Source: Methylobacterium sp.
GTDB lineage: Bacteria; Pseudomonadota; Alphaproteobacteria; Rhizobiales; Beijerinckiaceae
Assembly (NCBI RefSeq): GCF_019745455.1
Contig: NZ_JAIETD010000001.1
Span: 1-64,000 of the forward strand
DNA length: 64,000 nucleotides
Direction of reading: 5' to 3'
The position numbers were made by a program, and so were the translations under genes. The notes beneath the pieces were generated by a model. The model was not told the origin of the DNA and searched no databases. It saw only the letters and a list, made by a program, of their open reading frames with translations. This document shows, piece by piece, positions 17,691-25,954 of the stretch. The first letter of the stretch is position 1; each line of letters opens with the position of its first letter.

Positions 17691-19169
17691 TCAAGTGCCG
17701 CAGAATGTCTGGAGAACGCGCTCCTCGGGCGCCGGCGGCGCCGCATAAGCGGCGCGGTCCGGCTGATCAACGAAGGGCTCGGCGAGGACGTCCAGCAATT
17801 CGGCGAAGGGTCCGAAATCCTCCCGCTCCACCCCTGCCGCGATCACGGCCTCGATCCGGTGGTTGCGCGGGATGAAGGCCGGGTTTACCGCTCTCATCGC
17901 GTCCCGACGCTCACGGCCTTCACGCGGTTCCCGGTCGAGCCGCTCCCGCCAGCGCACAAGCCAGGCTTGGCACTCCTCCGGCGCTTCGAACAGTATGGCG
18001 AGATCGGTGTCCGCGTCCTGATCGGCTGCTGAGTTCGAAAGGCCGCGAAAGGTCAGGGTGAAATCCGCCTTGTTGTTTGCCATCGCCTCCATCAGGTCGC
18101 GCACGAGGGCAATGTCGTCAGGCTCTTCGGTGGCAAGGCCGATCTTGGCGCGCAGACCTGCCTGGAACGTCGCCTGGAATGCCGGAGCGAAACCCTCGAG
18201 GATCGTTTGCGCCTCAGCCACCGCCGCGTCGGCATCCTCCGAGAGCAGCGGCAGGAGCGCTTCGGCGAGCCTCGTGAGGTTCCATTGTGCGATACGCGGC
18301 TGATTGGCGTAGGCGTAGCGGCCGTGCTCGTCGATAGCGCTGAAGACGGCGGCAGGATCATACGCATCCATGAAGGCGCAAGGCCCGTAATCGATGGTCT
18401 CGCCCGAGACGGCCATATTGTCGGTGTTCATGACACCGTGGATGAAGCCGACAAGCATCCAGCGGGCGACGAGTTCGGCCTGCCGCGCGATGACCGCTCC
18501 GAGCAGCGCAGCGTAGCGGCCCTCAGCCTCCGCAAGTTCGGGATAGTGGCGGGCGACGACATGGTCGGCGAGGAGTCGCAGGCCCTCGGTATCACCGCGA
18601 AACGCAAAATACTGGAAGGTCCCGACCCTGATGTGACTTGCGGCGACTCGGGTGAGGATGCCGCCGGGCAGGCGAGTCTCGCGAATTACCGCCTCGCCGC
18701 TGAGGATCGCCGCGAGCGCCCGCGTCGTCGGAATGCCGAGCGCCGCCATCGCCTCGCTGACGATGTACTCGCGCAGCACCGGCCCCAGGGCAGCCCGTCC
18801 GTCTCCGCGGCGTGAAAACGGGGTCGGTCCCGATCCTTTGAGCTGAATGTCGCGGCGCTGTCCGTCACGGCCGACGACCTCGCCCAGGAGCACCGCGCGC
18901 CCGTCGCCGAGCTGCGGGACAGGGTTGCCGAACTGGTGGCCGGCATAGGCCATTGCCGTGGGCTCAGAGCCTGGCGGTACAGCATTGCCGGACAGCATCG
19001 CCACTCCTTCGGGGCTCGCAAGCCAATCGGGATCGAGCCCAAGGGTCTCGGCGAGAGATCGATTCAGCTGGATCAGCCGTGGTGCGATCACTGGAGTGGG
19101 CCTGACCCGGGCGACGAAGCGCTCTGGAAGCCGGGCGTAGCTGTTGTCGAAATGGATCTCGGCTGCCAT
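17691..19169 (-). CDS. selO: Protein adenylyltransferase SelO (YdiU/UPF0061)
   Basis: A 492-residue pseudokinase-fold enzyme that transfers AMP from ATP to Ser/Thr/Tyr of target proteins. Family motifs are YAGHQFGNPVPQLGDGRAVLLGE, LKGSGPTPFSRRGDGRA, the metal-binding HGVMNTDNM and IDYGPCAFMDAY. The sequence ends in FCGT: the Cys three residues from the C-terminus corresponds to the selenocysteine of animal SelO and is typical of bacterial members. Length is normal. In E. coli SelO acts in oxidative-stress control of metabolism; the same role here is inferred. Confidence 0.95.
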   Translation of the reverse strand: MAAEIHFDNSYARLPERFVARVRPTPVIAPRLIQLNRSLAETLGLDPDWLASPEGVAMLSGNAVPPGSEPTAMAYAGHQFGNPVPQLGDGRAVLLGEVVGRDGQRRDIQLKGSGPTPFSRRGDGRAALGPVLREYIVSEAMAALGIPTTRALAAILSGEAVIRETRLPGGILTRVAASHIRVGTFQYFAFRGDTEGLRLLADHVVARHYPELAEAEGRYAALLGAVIARQAELVARWMLVGFIHGVMNTDNMAVSGETIDYGPCAFMDAYDPAAVFSAIDEHGRYAYANQPRIAQWNLTRLAEALLPLLSEDADAAVAEAQTILEGFAPAFQATFQAGLRAKIGLATEEPDDIALVRDLMEAMANNKADFTLTFRGLSNSAADQDADTDLAILFEAPEECQAWLVRWRERLDREPREGRERRDAMRAVNPAFIPRNHRIEAVIAAGVEREDFGPFAELLDVLAEPFVDQPDRAAYAAPPAPEERVLQTFCGT

Positions 19170-19308
19170 CTGGCCTCATCTCACGAGCAGGATCGCGCGG
19201 GCTTTCCGTTGGTCACCGCAGCTGGGCAGGTGCCCGAAACGACAAGGTCACGATCGCACGGTTTGATCCCCTCATGGGATTTCCGATCGCTTTTTTGGAC
19301 GCAGAACA

Positions 19309-19334
19309 ACAAAAAGCCCCGCCGAGGCGGGGCC
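19309..19334 (-). terminator. Terminator of ctrA
   Basis: On the minus strand GCCCCGCC, CTC, GGCGGGGC is followed by TTTTTGTTG, a strong rho-independent terminator 32 bases after the ctrA stop. It separates ctrA from selO. Confidence 0.88.
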
Positions 19335-19365
19335 GTTCGTCAGGTCGCCAGACAGGTCGGACAGG

Positions 19366-20067
19366 TCAGACCGCGATGCGCTCCTCGCCATCCATCGGCT
19401 CGCGCAGCACGTAACCGCGACCCCAGACGGTCTCGATGTAGTTCTTGCCCGAAGAGGCGTTTGCGAGCTTCTTGCGCAGCTTGCAGATGAACACATCGAT
19501 GATCTTGAGTTCCGGCTCGTCCATGCCGCCGTACAGATGGTTGAGGAACATCTCCTTCGTGAGCGTCGTGCCCTTCCGAAGCGAGAGGAGTTCCAGCATC
19601 TGGTACTCCTTGCCGGTGAGGTGGACGCGGCTGCCGGAGACTTCGACCGTCTTCTGGTCGAGATTGACGATGAGGTCGCCCGTCGTGATCACCGACTGGG
19701 CGTGGCCCTTCGAACGGCGCACGATGGCGTGGATGCGGGCGACGAGCTCATCCTTATGGAAGGGCTTCGTCAGGTAGTCGTCGGCGCCGAAACCGAGGCC
19801 CTTCACCTTGTCCTCGATGCCCGCCATGCCGGAGAGAATCAGGATCGGAGTCTTGACCTTGGCGACCCGAAGGTTCCGCAACACCTCGTACCCCGACATG
19901 TCGGGAAGGTTCAAGTCAAGCAGAATGATGTCGTAATCATAGAGCTTGCCGAGGTCGATGCCTTCCTCACCAAGATCTGTGGTGTAGGTGTTGAAGTTCT
20001 CGGACTTAAGCATCAATTCGATGCTCTGCGCGGTTGCGCTGTCGTCCTCGATCAGAAGTACCCGCAT
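19366..20067 (-). CDS. ctrA: Cell-cycle master regulator CtrA
   Basis: A 233-residue OmpR-family response regulator. [20 protein letters not shown], the phosphoacceptor Asp in [20 protein letters not shown], and [17 protein letters not shown] are nearly diagnostic of CtrA. The DNA-binding domain follows ([20 protein letters not shown] ending [11 protein letters not shown]). CtrA, phosphorylated through CckA-ChpT, controls cell-cycle, motility and envelope genes at TTAA-N7-TTAA boxes. Unlike Caulobacter CtrA, the C-terminus (MDGEERIAV) ends without the Ala-Ala degron. It is divergent from fliI, and chpT lies at 30498 in the same window. Confidence 0.97.
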   Translation of the reverse strand: MRVLLIEDDSATAQSIELMLKSENFNTYTTDLGEEGIDLGKLYDYDIILLDLNLPDMSGYEVLRNLRVAKVKTPILILSGMAGIEDKVKGLGFGADDYLTKPFHKDELVARIHAIVRRSKGHAQSVITTGDLIVNLDQKTVEVSGSRVHLTGKEYQMLELLSLRKGTTLTKEMFLNHLYGGMDEPELKIIDVFICKLRKKLANASSGKNYIETVWGRGYVLREPMDGEERIAV

Positions 20068-20179
20068 CGTCGGTCCCCAGCACAGCCGGCCGTGCTCAGC
20101 GTTCGGGCAAGCCCTCGCTGTTCGCCCGCCACCGGCCCGTGGCGGACGTTCCCTCGTCCTTGACGTCGAACGCTAATCA

Positions 20180-20203
20180 TTAATCGTTAACAAAACCTGA
20201 TTC
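20180..20203 (-). promoter_or_regulatory. CtrA half-sites and a GANTC methylation site upstream of ctrA
   Basis: TTAATCGTTAAC at 20180-20191 contains two TTAA words spaced by 3 bases, and GATTC (a CcrM GANTC site) lies at 20199-20203. They lie 113-136 bases before the ctrA start. In Caulobacter, CtrA autoregulation and CcrM methylation both act at the ctrA promoter. The spacing here is not the full N7 box, so this is suggestive only. Confidence 0.45.
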
Positions 20204-20516
20204 TCCATGGCAAGCCCTGAATTTGGACTGCCTCACCTGCGCCACTCTTCGTTGTCGATCTGTTCCTGTCAGAGCAGAGCGAGAGCGGAGCGGCGGTGGG
20301 CGAAGGACTCAGACGTGTTTCCGTCAACGAAAGCGTTTTTCTCGGCTTGTCACCGCAAGGCCACGATCACAGCGCCGACCGGGCCGCACCGGCCGGGATC
20401 CTCCGAATTGGAGAACCTCGACCGCTGCAGTTCCGATGGCTGCAGTGTTAAGGAGGGAGGTAAACGAAACGTTTCCAGCCTCGCACAAGGTTTCTGGCAA
20501 ACAGGAAGGAATGCTG
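20204..20516. other. ctrA-fliI divergent intergenic region
   Basis: About 310 bases without a gene. It contains a perfect palindrome GAAACGTTTC at 20466-20475 and a TTAAGG word near 20451 before fliI. No complete TTAA-N7-TTAA box or sigma54 site is seen. It must hold the promoter of fliI. Confidence 0.35.
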
Positions 20517-21878
20517 ATGGCCGATCCAAGGCCGGGTTCCGGCAGGCTCGGGCTTTCCGCTGCCCTGAGAGCTCTCGAGGGGGTTCAGCCCCTGGAAACG
20601 TTCGGGCGCGTCGTCGCCATTCGCGGCCTTCTCGTCGAAGTGGCCGGTCCTGTCTCGGCGATGCGCCTTGGAGGCAGGCTGGACATCAGCGTCGAGGGCG
20701 CGGGCGGCGAAATGGCTGTGCCGTGCGAAATCATCGGCTTCCAGGGAGATCGTGCCCTGGCGATGCCGTTCGGCTCCCTCGAAGGCGTCCGTCGCGGCTG
20801 CCCCGCCATCGTGCGGGACGAGGCCGCGGGCGCGATCAGGCCGTCGCCGGCCTGGCTCGGCCGCACCGTCGACGCCTTGGGGCGCCCGATTGACGGCCTC
20901 GGTCCCCTCCAGCCCGGCCCGGTCGTTTATCCCTTGCGCGCCGATCCGCCCCCGGCCCATGCGAGGCGCCGCGTCGGGCCGCCGCTCGATCTCGGCATCC
21001 GCTGCATCAACACCTTCCTCACTATGTGCGCCGGCCAGCGCATGGGCATCTTCGCGGGCTCCGGCGTCGGCAAGTCGGTGCTGCTCTCGATGCTCGCCCG
21101 CTACACCGCCGCCGACGTCGCCGTGATCGGCCTTGTGGGCGAGCGTGGTCGCGAGGTTCAGGAGTTTCTGCAGGATGATCTCGGTGAAGCAGGCCTGAAG
21201 CGCTCCGTCGTCGTGGTCGCCACCTCTGACGAACCGGCACTGATGCGACGCAACGCGGCCTACGTGACCCTCGCCATCGCCGAGCATTTCCGCGATCAAG
21301 GCGCCCAGGTCCTGTGCATGATCGATTCGATCACGCGGTTCGCCATGGCGCAGCGGGATATCGGCCTCGCGGCCGGAGAACCGCCCACGGCCAAAGGCTA
21401 TACCCCCACGGTCTTCAGCGAACTGCCGCGCCTCCTCGAACGGGCCGGGCCCGGTACCGGCGCGGGCGCAATCTCCGGACTGTTCACCGTTCTCGTCGAG
21501 GGCGATGACCACAACGAGCCTGTGGCCGACGCCGTGCGCGGCATCCTCGACGGCCACATCGTGATGGAGCGTGGCATCGCAGAGCGCGGGCGCTACCCTG
21601 CCATCAATGTCCTGCGCTCGGTCTCACGGACGATGCCTCGGGCCTGCGACCCGGCGCACCTGCCGACTGTCCGCCGTGCCCGGCGGCTGCTCGCGACCTA
21701 TGCCGACATGGAAGAACTCATCCGCCTCGGGGCCTATCGCGCCGGTGCCTCACCCGAAGTCGACGAAGCGGTGGCCCTGATGCCCGCAATGGAGGCTTTT
21801 CTGGGTCAGGGTAAGGAAGAAGCAACTTCGATCGGCGATGGTTACGTGAAGCTGGCGCAGATCGTGGGCACTCCGTGA
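20517..21878 (+). CDS. fliI: Flagellar export ATPase FliI
   Basis: A 453-residue F1-beta-like ATPase that powers or assists type III export of flagellar subunits. Motifs: Walker [31 protein letters not shown], Walker [21 protein letters not shown] and [23 protein letters not shown]. The start at 20517 (MADPRPG) is preferred over ATG 20511 because AGGAAGG ends 7 bases upstream of the former. fliJ follows after 82 bases. Being divergent from ctrA, it probably belongs to the CtrA-controlled flagellar regulon. Confidence 0.96.
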   Translation: MADPRPGSGRLGLSAALRALEGVQPLETFGRVVAIRGLLVEVAGPVSAMRLGGRLDISVEGAGGEMAVPCEIIGFQGDRALAMPFGSLEGVRRGCPAIVRDEAAGAIRPSPAWLGRTVDALGRPIDGLGPLQPGPVVYPLRADPPPAHARRRVGPPLDLGIRCINTFLTMCAGQRMGIFAGSGVGKSVLLSMLARYTAADVAVIGLVGERGREVQEFLQDDLGEAGLKRSVVVVATSDEPALMRRNAAYVTLAIAEHFRDQGAQVLCMIDSITRFAMAQRDIGLAAGEPPTAKGYTPTVFSELPRLLERAGPGTGAGAISGLFTVLVEGDDHNEPVADAVRGILDGHIVMERGIAERGRYPAINVLRSVSRTMPRACDPAHLPTVRRARRLLATYADMEELIRLGAYRAGASPEVDEAVALMPAMEAFLGQGKEEATSIGDGYVKLAQIVGTP

Positions 21879-21960
21879 AGGAGCGCGCCGAATGCCGCGG
21901 CTTCGACCGGGGGCATTTCGATGCCGCCCGGCCACGTTGCGTAACAGTGGAACCGTCAAC

Positions 21961-22368
21961 ATGAAATCGCGTGACACGCTGATCCGGCTGCGCCGCTTCC
22001 AGGTCGACGAGAAACGTCGCCGCGTGACCCAGATCGAGATGATGATGGCCGACTTCACACGGATGGCCCAGGAGCTGGACCGCGAAGTCGCCCACGAGGA
22101 GAGCCGGGCTGGCATCACCGACGTCACACACTTTGCCTACCCAACCTACGCCCGTGCGGCTGCCGCCCGCCGGGACAACATGCGCCAGTCGGCTGCGGCC
22201 CTCGAAGGGCAGCTCGCCGAGGCCAAGGCCGAGCTCGGCGAGGCATTCGAGGACCTCAAGAAGGTCGAGATCCTCGATGACCGCGAGCGAAGCGCCGAGC
22301 GCGCGGCCGAAGCGGCCCGCGACCAGGCGGCGATGGACGGTATCGGGCTCTCACGCGTCCGCGCCTGA
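21961..22368 (+). CDS. fliJ: Flagellar export protein FliJ
   Basis: A 135-residue all-helical coiled-coil protein located directly after fliI. MKSRDTLIRLRRFQVDEKRR is the FliJ-type N-terminus, and the whole protein is charged heptad-like helix, e.g. LEGQLAEAKAELGEAFEDLK. FliJ sits in the FliI hexamer like a gamma subunit and helps cargo exchange at FlhA. The start at 21961 excludes an unrelated upstream frame. Confidence 0.88.
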   Translation: MKSRDTLIRLRRFQVDEKRRRVTQIEMMMADFTRMAQELDREVAHEESRAGITDVTHFAYPTYARAAAARRDNMRQSAAALEGQLAEAKAELGEAFEDLKKVEILDDRERSAERAAEAARDQAAMDGIGLSRVRA

Positions 22369-22493
22369 GCGGCACGAAAGCGTCATGATCTCGTGACACT
22401 ACGCAACCGGGTTCGGCGCGTACCGATCCCGCTTGCAGCCCGGTCAGCCGTGGTGCAGGGAGACCCGCGTCACGGGATTGCGACCGGTTGGTG

Positions 22494-23498
22494 ATGAAGA
22501 AGATCAAGGATTTCGCCTGGCCGTTGATCGGCCTCGTCGCGCTCGTCGTCTCGGGCTACCTGCTCTACAGCGAGCTCAAGGGGATCTCCCTTGCGGAAGT
22601 CGAGAACAGCCTCAGGGCGATTCCGCACCACAACTACGCGATGGCGCTGCTTTCGACCGTGGTCGCCTACGCGGCACTTGCCTGGTACGACCGGATCGCA
22701 TTGCTGCATCTCGGCGTGCGCCACATCTCCTGGCTCTTCGTTTCGGTCTGCTCGTTCACGACCTACGCGCTGTCCCACAATATCGGAGCCTCGGTCTTCT
22801 CCGGCGCCCTCGTGCGATACAGGGCCTATTCGGCGAAGGGGCTCACAGCGCCTCAGGTGGCCGTCCTCGTCGCCCTGTGCTCCTTCACCTTCGGCCTCGG
22901 CACGATGCTTCTCGGGGGCCTCGTGCTGACGATCAGCCCGGAGCTGCTTACGCGGCTGGAGGGTAAACTTCCAGCCGCATTGACGAATCCGACCACCGCA
23001 CGCGTTGTCGGCCTCGTCCTCCTCGGCTTCGTTGCTCTCTACGTCGTAGGGTCGCTCCTGCGCCTGAAACCGCTGACGATCCGGTCCTTCAAGCTCGAAT
23101 ATCCCCGCCCCAACATCATGGGCCGCCAGCTGATCGCCGCGCCGCTTGAGCTCCTGGGTGCGGCCGGCATCATTTATTTCGCTCTGCCCGATGCCGGCAA
23201 TCCCGGCTTCCTCGTGGTGCTGGCCGTATTCCTCGCCTCATTCTCGGCGGCACTCGCCTCGCACTCGCCGGGCGGCCTCGGCGTTTTCGAGATCATCTTC
23301 CTCACGGCGATGCCGGAAGTGCCGAAGGTCGACGTGCTCGCCGCGCTTCTCGTCTTTCGCCTGCTCTACCTGCTAATCCCCTTCGCGCTCTCGATCGTCA
23401 CGGTGCTGCTCTACGAGCGCGCGAATTTGGCGAAAGCCTTCCGGCGCAATGCAAAGCCCGATCCGGTTCTGCCGGCGCCGCCGGTCAGCAAGGCGTAA
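22494..23498 (+). CDS. UPF0104 / lysylphosphatidylglycerol synthase-like integral membrane protein
   Basis: A 334-residue membrane protein with about 8 transmembrane helices of the AglD/MprF flippase-like family. Recognisable elements are YALSHNIGASVFSGALVRYR and ASHSPGGLGVFEIIFL, the two conserved loops of the family. It lacks the MprF synthase domain, so a lipid-transfer or flippase role is more likely than aminoacylation. Starts are clustered: TTG 22488, GTG 22491, ATG 22494. It ends 37 bases from the convergent Tad-like operon. Confidence 0.88.
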   Translation: MKKIKDFAWPLIGLVALVVSGYLLYSELKGISLAEVENSLRAIPHHNYAMALLSTVVAYAALAWYDRIALLHLGVRHISWLFVSVCSFTTYALSHNIGASVFSGALVRYRAYSAKGLTAPQVAVLVALCSFTFGLGTMLLGGLVLTISPELLTRLEGKLPAALTNPTTARVVGLVLLGFVALYVVGSLLRLKPLTIRSFKLEYPRPNIMGRQLIAAPLELLGAAGIIYFALPDAGNPGFLVVLAVFLASFSAALASHSPGGLGVFEIIFLTAMPEVPKVDVLAALLVFRLLYLLIPFALSIVTVLLYERANLAKAFRRNAKPDPVLPAPPVSKA

Positions 23499-23535
23499 GA
23501 TCCAAAGACCCGAGCAACTTGGGGGCACAAAGCCT

Positions 23536-24123
23536 TTAGCAGCTTACCTTCCCGGTGCTTGTTCGCACGGCAGTCGTCCAGGAGCGGAACGTTTTACCCG
23601 GCCCCGTAACGCCGTTGACTGTAGTCGAGGTCAGCGTGAGTAAACTTGAGGTGAAAGGCAGAAATGTTAGATAACTCACCTGTATGACAACCGCGAACCC
23701 TTCATCGTTGTCTTCGAATACATTAGCTGCACTCGTCGCGACATCAGCATCAAGATAGGTGGTGTTGCCAGAACATACGAGCATTGTTCCGCTCACCTTC
23801 TTGATCTGAATCATGCTTACGGTTGCTTTTGGATACTGAACGAGCGTATTGGCGATCCGATCTTTGTAAAGGTCGATCGTATCGGTGACGCAGCTAGTGC
23901 CAGCTTCGCAACTCGTGAACAAGGCAGCGACGAGAGCGGAAGAGCGCTCAACCTCACGGTTCATTGAGGACATCAGCGTGAGATCGACAATCCCTGCGAG
24001 GAAACTTGCAAGGATCGTGGCGGTCAAGCCGAACTCGACAGCTGCGGAGCCCTCGCGCTTGCGTCCGAAACGACCAAGTGCGGTTGTTGCCCGCGTCAGA
24101 GCTTCTTTCGCAGGGCTACTCAT
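23536..24123 (-). CDS. TadE/TadG-like pseudopilin-type protein
   Basis: A 195-residue membrane-anchored protein. A basic stretch (RFGRKREGSAAVEFGLTATI) leads into one transmembrane helix at about 25-50; the G-S-A-A-V-E-F motif is the prepilin-peptidase-like site of TadE-like proteins. The rest is extracytoplasmic, with Cys pairs (SCEAGTSC). Its ATG overlaps the stop of the upstream gene (ATGA). It is third in a three-gene operon, and the composition is less GC-rich than that of its neighbours. Confidence 0.85.
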   Translation of the reverse strand: MSSPAKEALTRATTALGRFGRKREGSAAVEFGLTATILASFLAGIVDLTLMSSMNREVERSSALVAALFTSCEAGTSCVTDTIDLYKDRIANTLVQYPKATVSMIQIKKVSGTMLVCSGNTTYLDADVATSAANVFEDNDEGFAVVIQVSYLTFLPFTSSLLTLTSTTVNGVTGPGKTFRSWTTAVRTSTGKVSC

Positions 24124-24614
24124 CGCCTGAAGACCACAGACGCTTTGGCGTTCATCGCAGGAATAAAAGGGACAAACTGCGTCACGGGTAGAATGGCTCT
24201 CAAGAGGATCACCTGTGCGACCGTACCCGACGTGAACGGACCGTCTGTGATCGGAGACGAAGTCTTGCTGACGTCTTGAAGAGGCTGCATCTCGACGATA
24301 ATAGCCGTCGCGCATTGAGCGGTTGCCATAATCACAATTTTATTGCAAATAGCGGTCTTATAGCCAGTCTTATTGTTGCTTGTGATCGCAGTCTCACGAA
24401 TTGCAGCGCTGTCATAAAGTGCGTTGTTCAGTAGGTTTTGCGTGTACTGGTAGACAATGAATTGCAGAACTGCCACGATCAGCATCACCAGAGGTCCTGC
24501 GATGATGCCAAACTCCAAGGCTGCCACGCCACCTTGACATCGCCTAAGCTTATCAAGGGCGACTGTGGGTCGGCCAAATCCGGCAGCAAAGCTGTGGCTG
24601 AGTTGCACCTTCAT
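24120..24614 (-). CDS. TadE-like pilus assembly protein
   Basis: A 164-residue protein with the TadE signature GGVAALEFGIIAGPLVMLIV, where a Gly before the hydrophobic helix and Glu at position +5 resemble class III type IV prepilin sites. A C-terminal periplasmic part of about 100 residues holds two Cys. TadE-like minor pseudopilins act in tight-adherence (Flp) pili. The gene lies 9 bases after the TadG-like gene and overlaps the next gene by 4 bases. The rest of the tad locus (Flp pilin, TadABC) is not in the window. Confidence 0.88.
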   Translation of the reverse strand: MKVQLSHSFAAGFGRPTVALDKLRRCQGGVAALEFGIIAGPLVMLIVAVLQFIVYQYTQNLLNNALYDSAAIRETAITSNNKTGYKTAICNKIVIMATAQCATAIIVEMQPLQDVSKTSSPITDGPFTSGTVAQVILLRAILPVTQFVPFIPAMNAKASVVFRR

Positions 24615-24623
24615 CGCGCGGTC

Positions 24624-25673
24624 CTAGCCGGGGCAGCCGTTCCTGCAGATGCGCAGGTTGTCTATCAGTCCGCCGAGGGTGTCCTGCTTGCCGGCCGCAC
24701 GCCATGTAACTTTGTATTCCCTCTCCTTATCGACGGTGAAGTCAATGACCCGCTCGATCCACGAGTCCGATTGGACGCAGACGTCGACCATATTCTCAGG
24801 CTTGAAATTGTAGTCGCCGGACTTTTCGACGTATACCTCAATGCGATTGGTCTGCTCGTCCTTAGTGTAATACGAGACTTCACTGCTTGTCTTGCCGCAA
24901 ATCGTTTTGCCAGGTATCGAGCTGTCTCTGACCCGCGCGATGTACCAATATCGAATCTGATACTTTCCCGGCGTCAGTTTCCGATAGTAAGCCATTGCTG
25001 AATTCGAATTGCAATTTGTGACGTAGCAATGGCTGTCAAGCTCAGCGAAGAAATCTCCAAACCGAATTGAATTGCTGGCTAATTCGCGCTGGCCATTGAT
25101 CTCAATACCCGCGTTCTGAGTTTCCCAGTTACCGTTCCACTTGTAGCGATTGTCGGCGGAGTCCTTGGATGTCCCTGTTAAAACGGTCCAACTATTATAG
25201 TTAACGTTGTGAGATGGACGCTCGAATGACTCTGTCACGAGCAGTTCCCCGACTTCAGCGGGACTAAGTGCACATGTCCGGGTGGTACTAAAAGACAGCT
25301 TCTCCCGATCGAAGACGCTGAAAATCAGCTTCATCTCACCAGTCGCCGATACCTTGATCGCATCGCCGTCCTGCATGATCTGGAAGATGTTCGCATCCAC
25401 ATTCATGGACTTGGCGGTGAAGTTCTTATCCTTGATCGATACAAGCTTCGGGTAGTATAGTGAGAAGGCTTGTGACGAGGTCAGCAAGGGCGCCTTGTGA
25501 CCGTTGATGTAGGCGGCGCCCTGACGGCATGACAGTTCGACGGCGCTCGACAGACGCTGGTTAAACGAAATGGCGCGCGAGGCCTCTATGACGCCCCCCA
25601 CGCCAAACAAGAGGGCGGGAAGGGCCAGGGCGACAATGACGATCGCGGAGCCGCTTTCATTTCGACCGAACAT
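24624..25673 (-). CDS. TadG-like protein with a large unidentified C-terminal domain
   Basis: A 349-residue protein and first gene of the operon. The N-terminus has the TadG-type sequence ESGSAIVIVALALPALLFGV, the RLSSAVELSCRQGAAYI helix and a pilin-like first 120 residues. The last 200 residues (from about 155) form a beta-rich domain containing YRKLTPGKYQIRYWYIARV and several Cys, suggesting a carbohydrate-binding-like jelly roll, but I cannot name the family. Such a domain on a Tad tip or minor subunit could bind a surface. Base composition is clearly lower in GC. Confidence 0.8.
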   Translation of the reverse strand: MFGRNESGSAIVIVALALPALLFGVGGVIEASRAISFNQRLSSAVELSCRQGAAYINGHKAPLLTSSQAFSLYYPKLVSIKDKNFTAKSMNVDANIFQIMQDGDAIKVSATGEMKLIFSVFDREKLSFSTTRTCALSPAEVGELLVTESFERPSHNVNYNSWTVLTGTSKDSADNRYKWNGNWETQNAGIEINGQRELASNSIRFGDFFAELDSHCYVTNCNSNSAMAYYRKLTPGKYQIRYWYIARVRDSSIPGKTICGKTSSEVSYYTKDEQTNRIEVYVEKSGDYNFKPENMVDVCVQSDSWIERVIDFTVDKEREYKVTWRAAGKQDTLGGLIDNLRICRNGCPG

Positions 25674-25954
25674 TTAGCGACCTCCCCTCTGAGCCGGACC
25701 CGTATCACGAGAGGCATCAGAGCTTGGAAGTCCTAAAGATGCGTGATGGCAAATGTCAGAAGGCAGCCCGATCAGTTGCATTGACAGTGCTTGGCTGCAT
25801 CCGAACATGCATATGGTAAATGATTTTCATCTCAAAATTTCTGATCTTCGGTGCCAGTGGATGCTTTTGGGCAATGTGAAATCCGACTGCCTTTCCGGTT
25901 CAATGATCTCGGAACGGGTCGGGCGTCGATCATCGAGGCTTGAGATTAATCCGA
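25674..25954. other. Intergenic region between flhA and the Tad-like operon
   Basis: 281 bases of lower GC content. A plus-strand frame here (about 74 codons) has no family-like features and runs antisense into the flhA end, so I do not call it. The stretch probably holds the promoter of the Tad-like operon. Confidence 0.3.
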
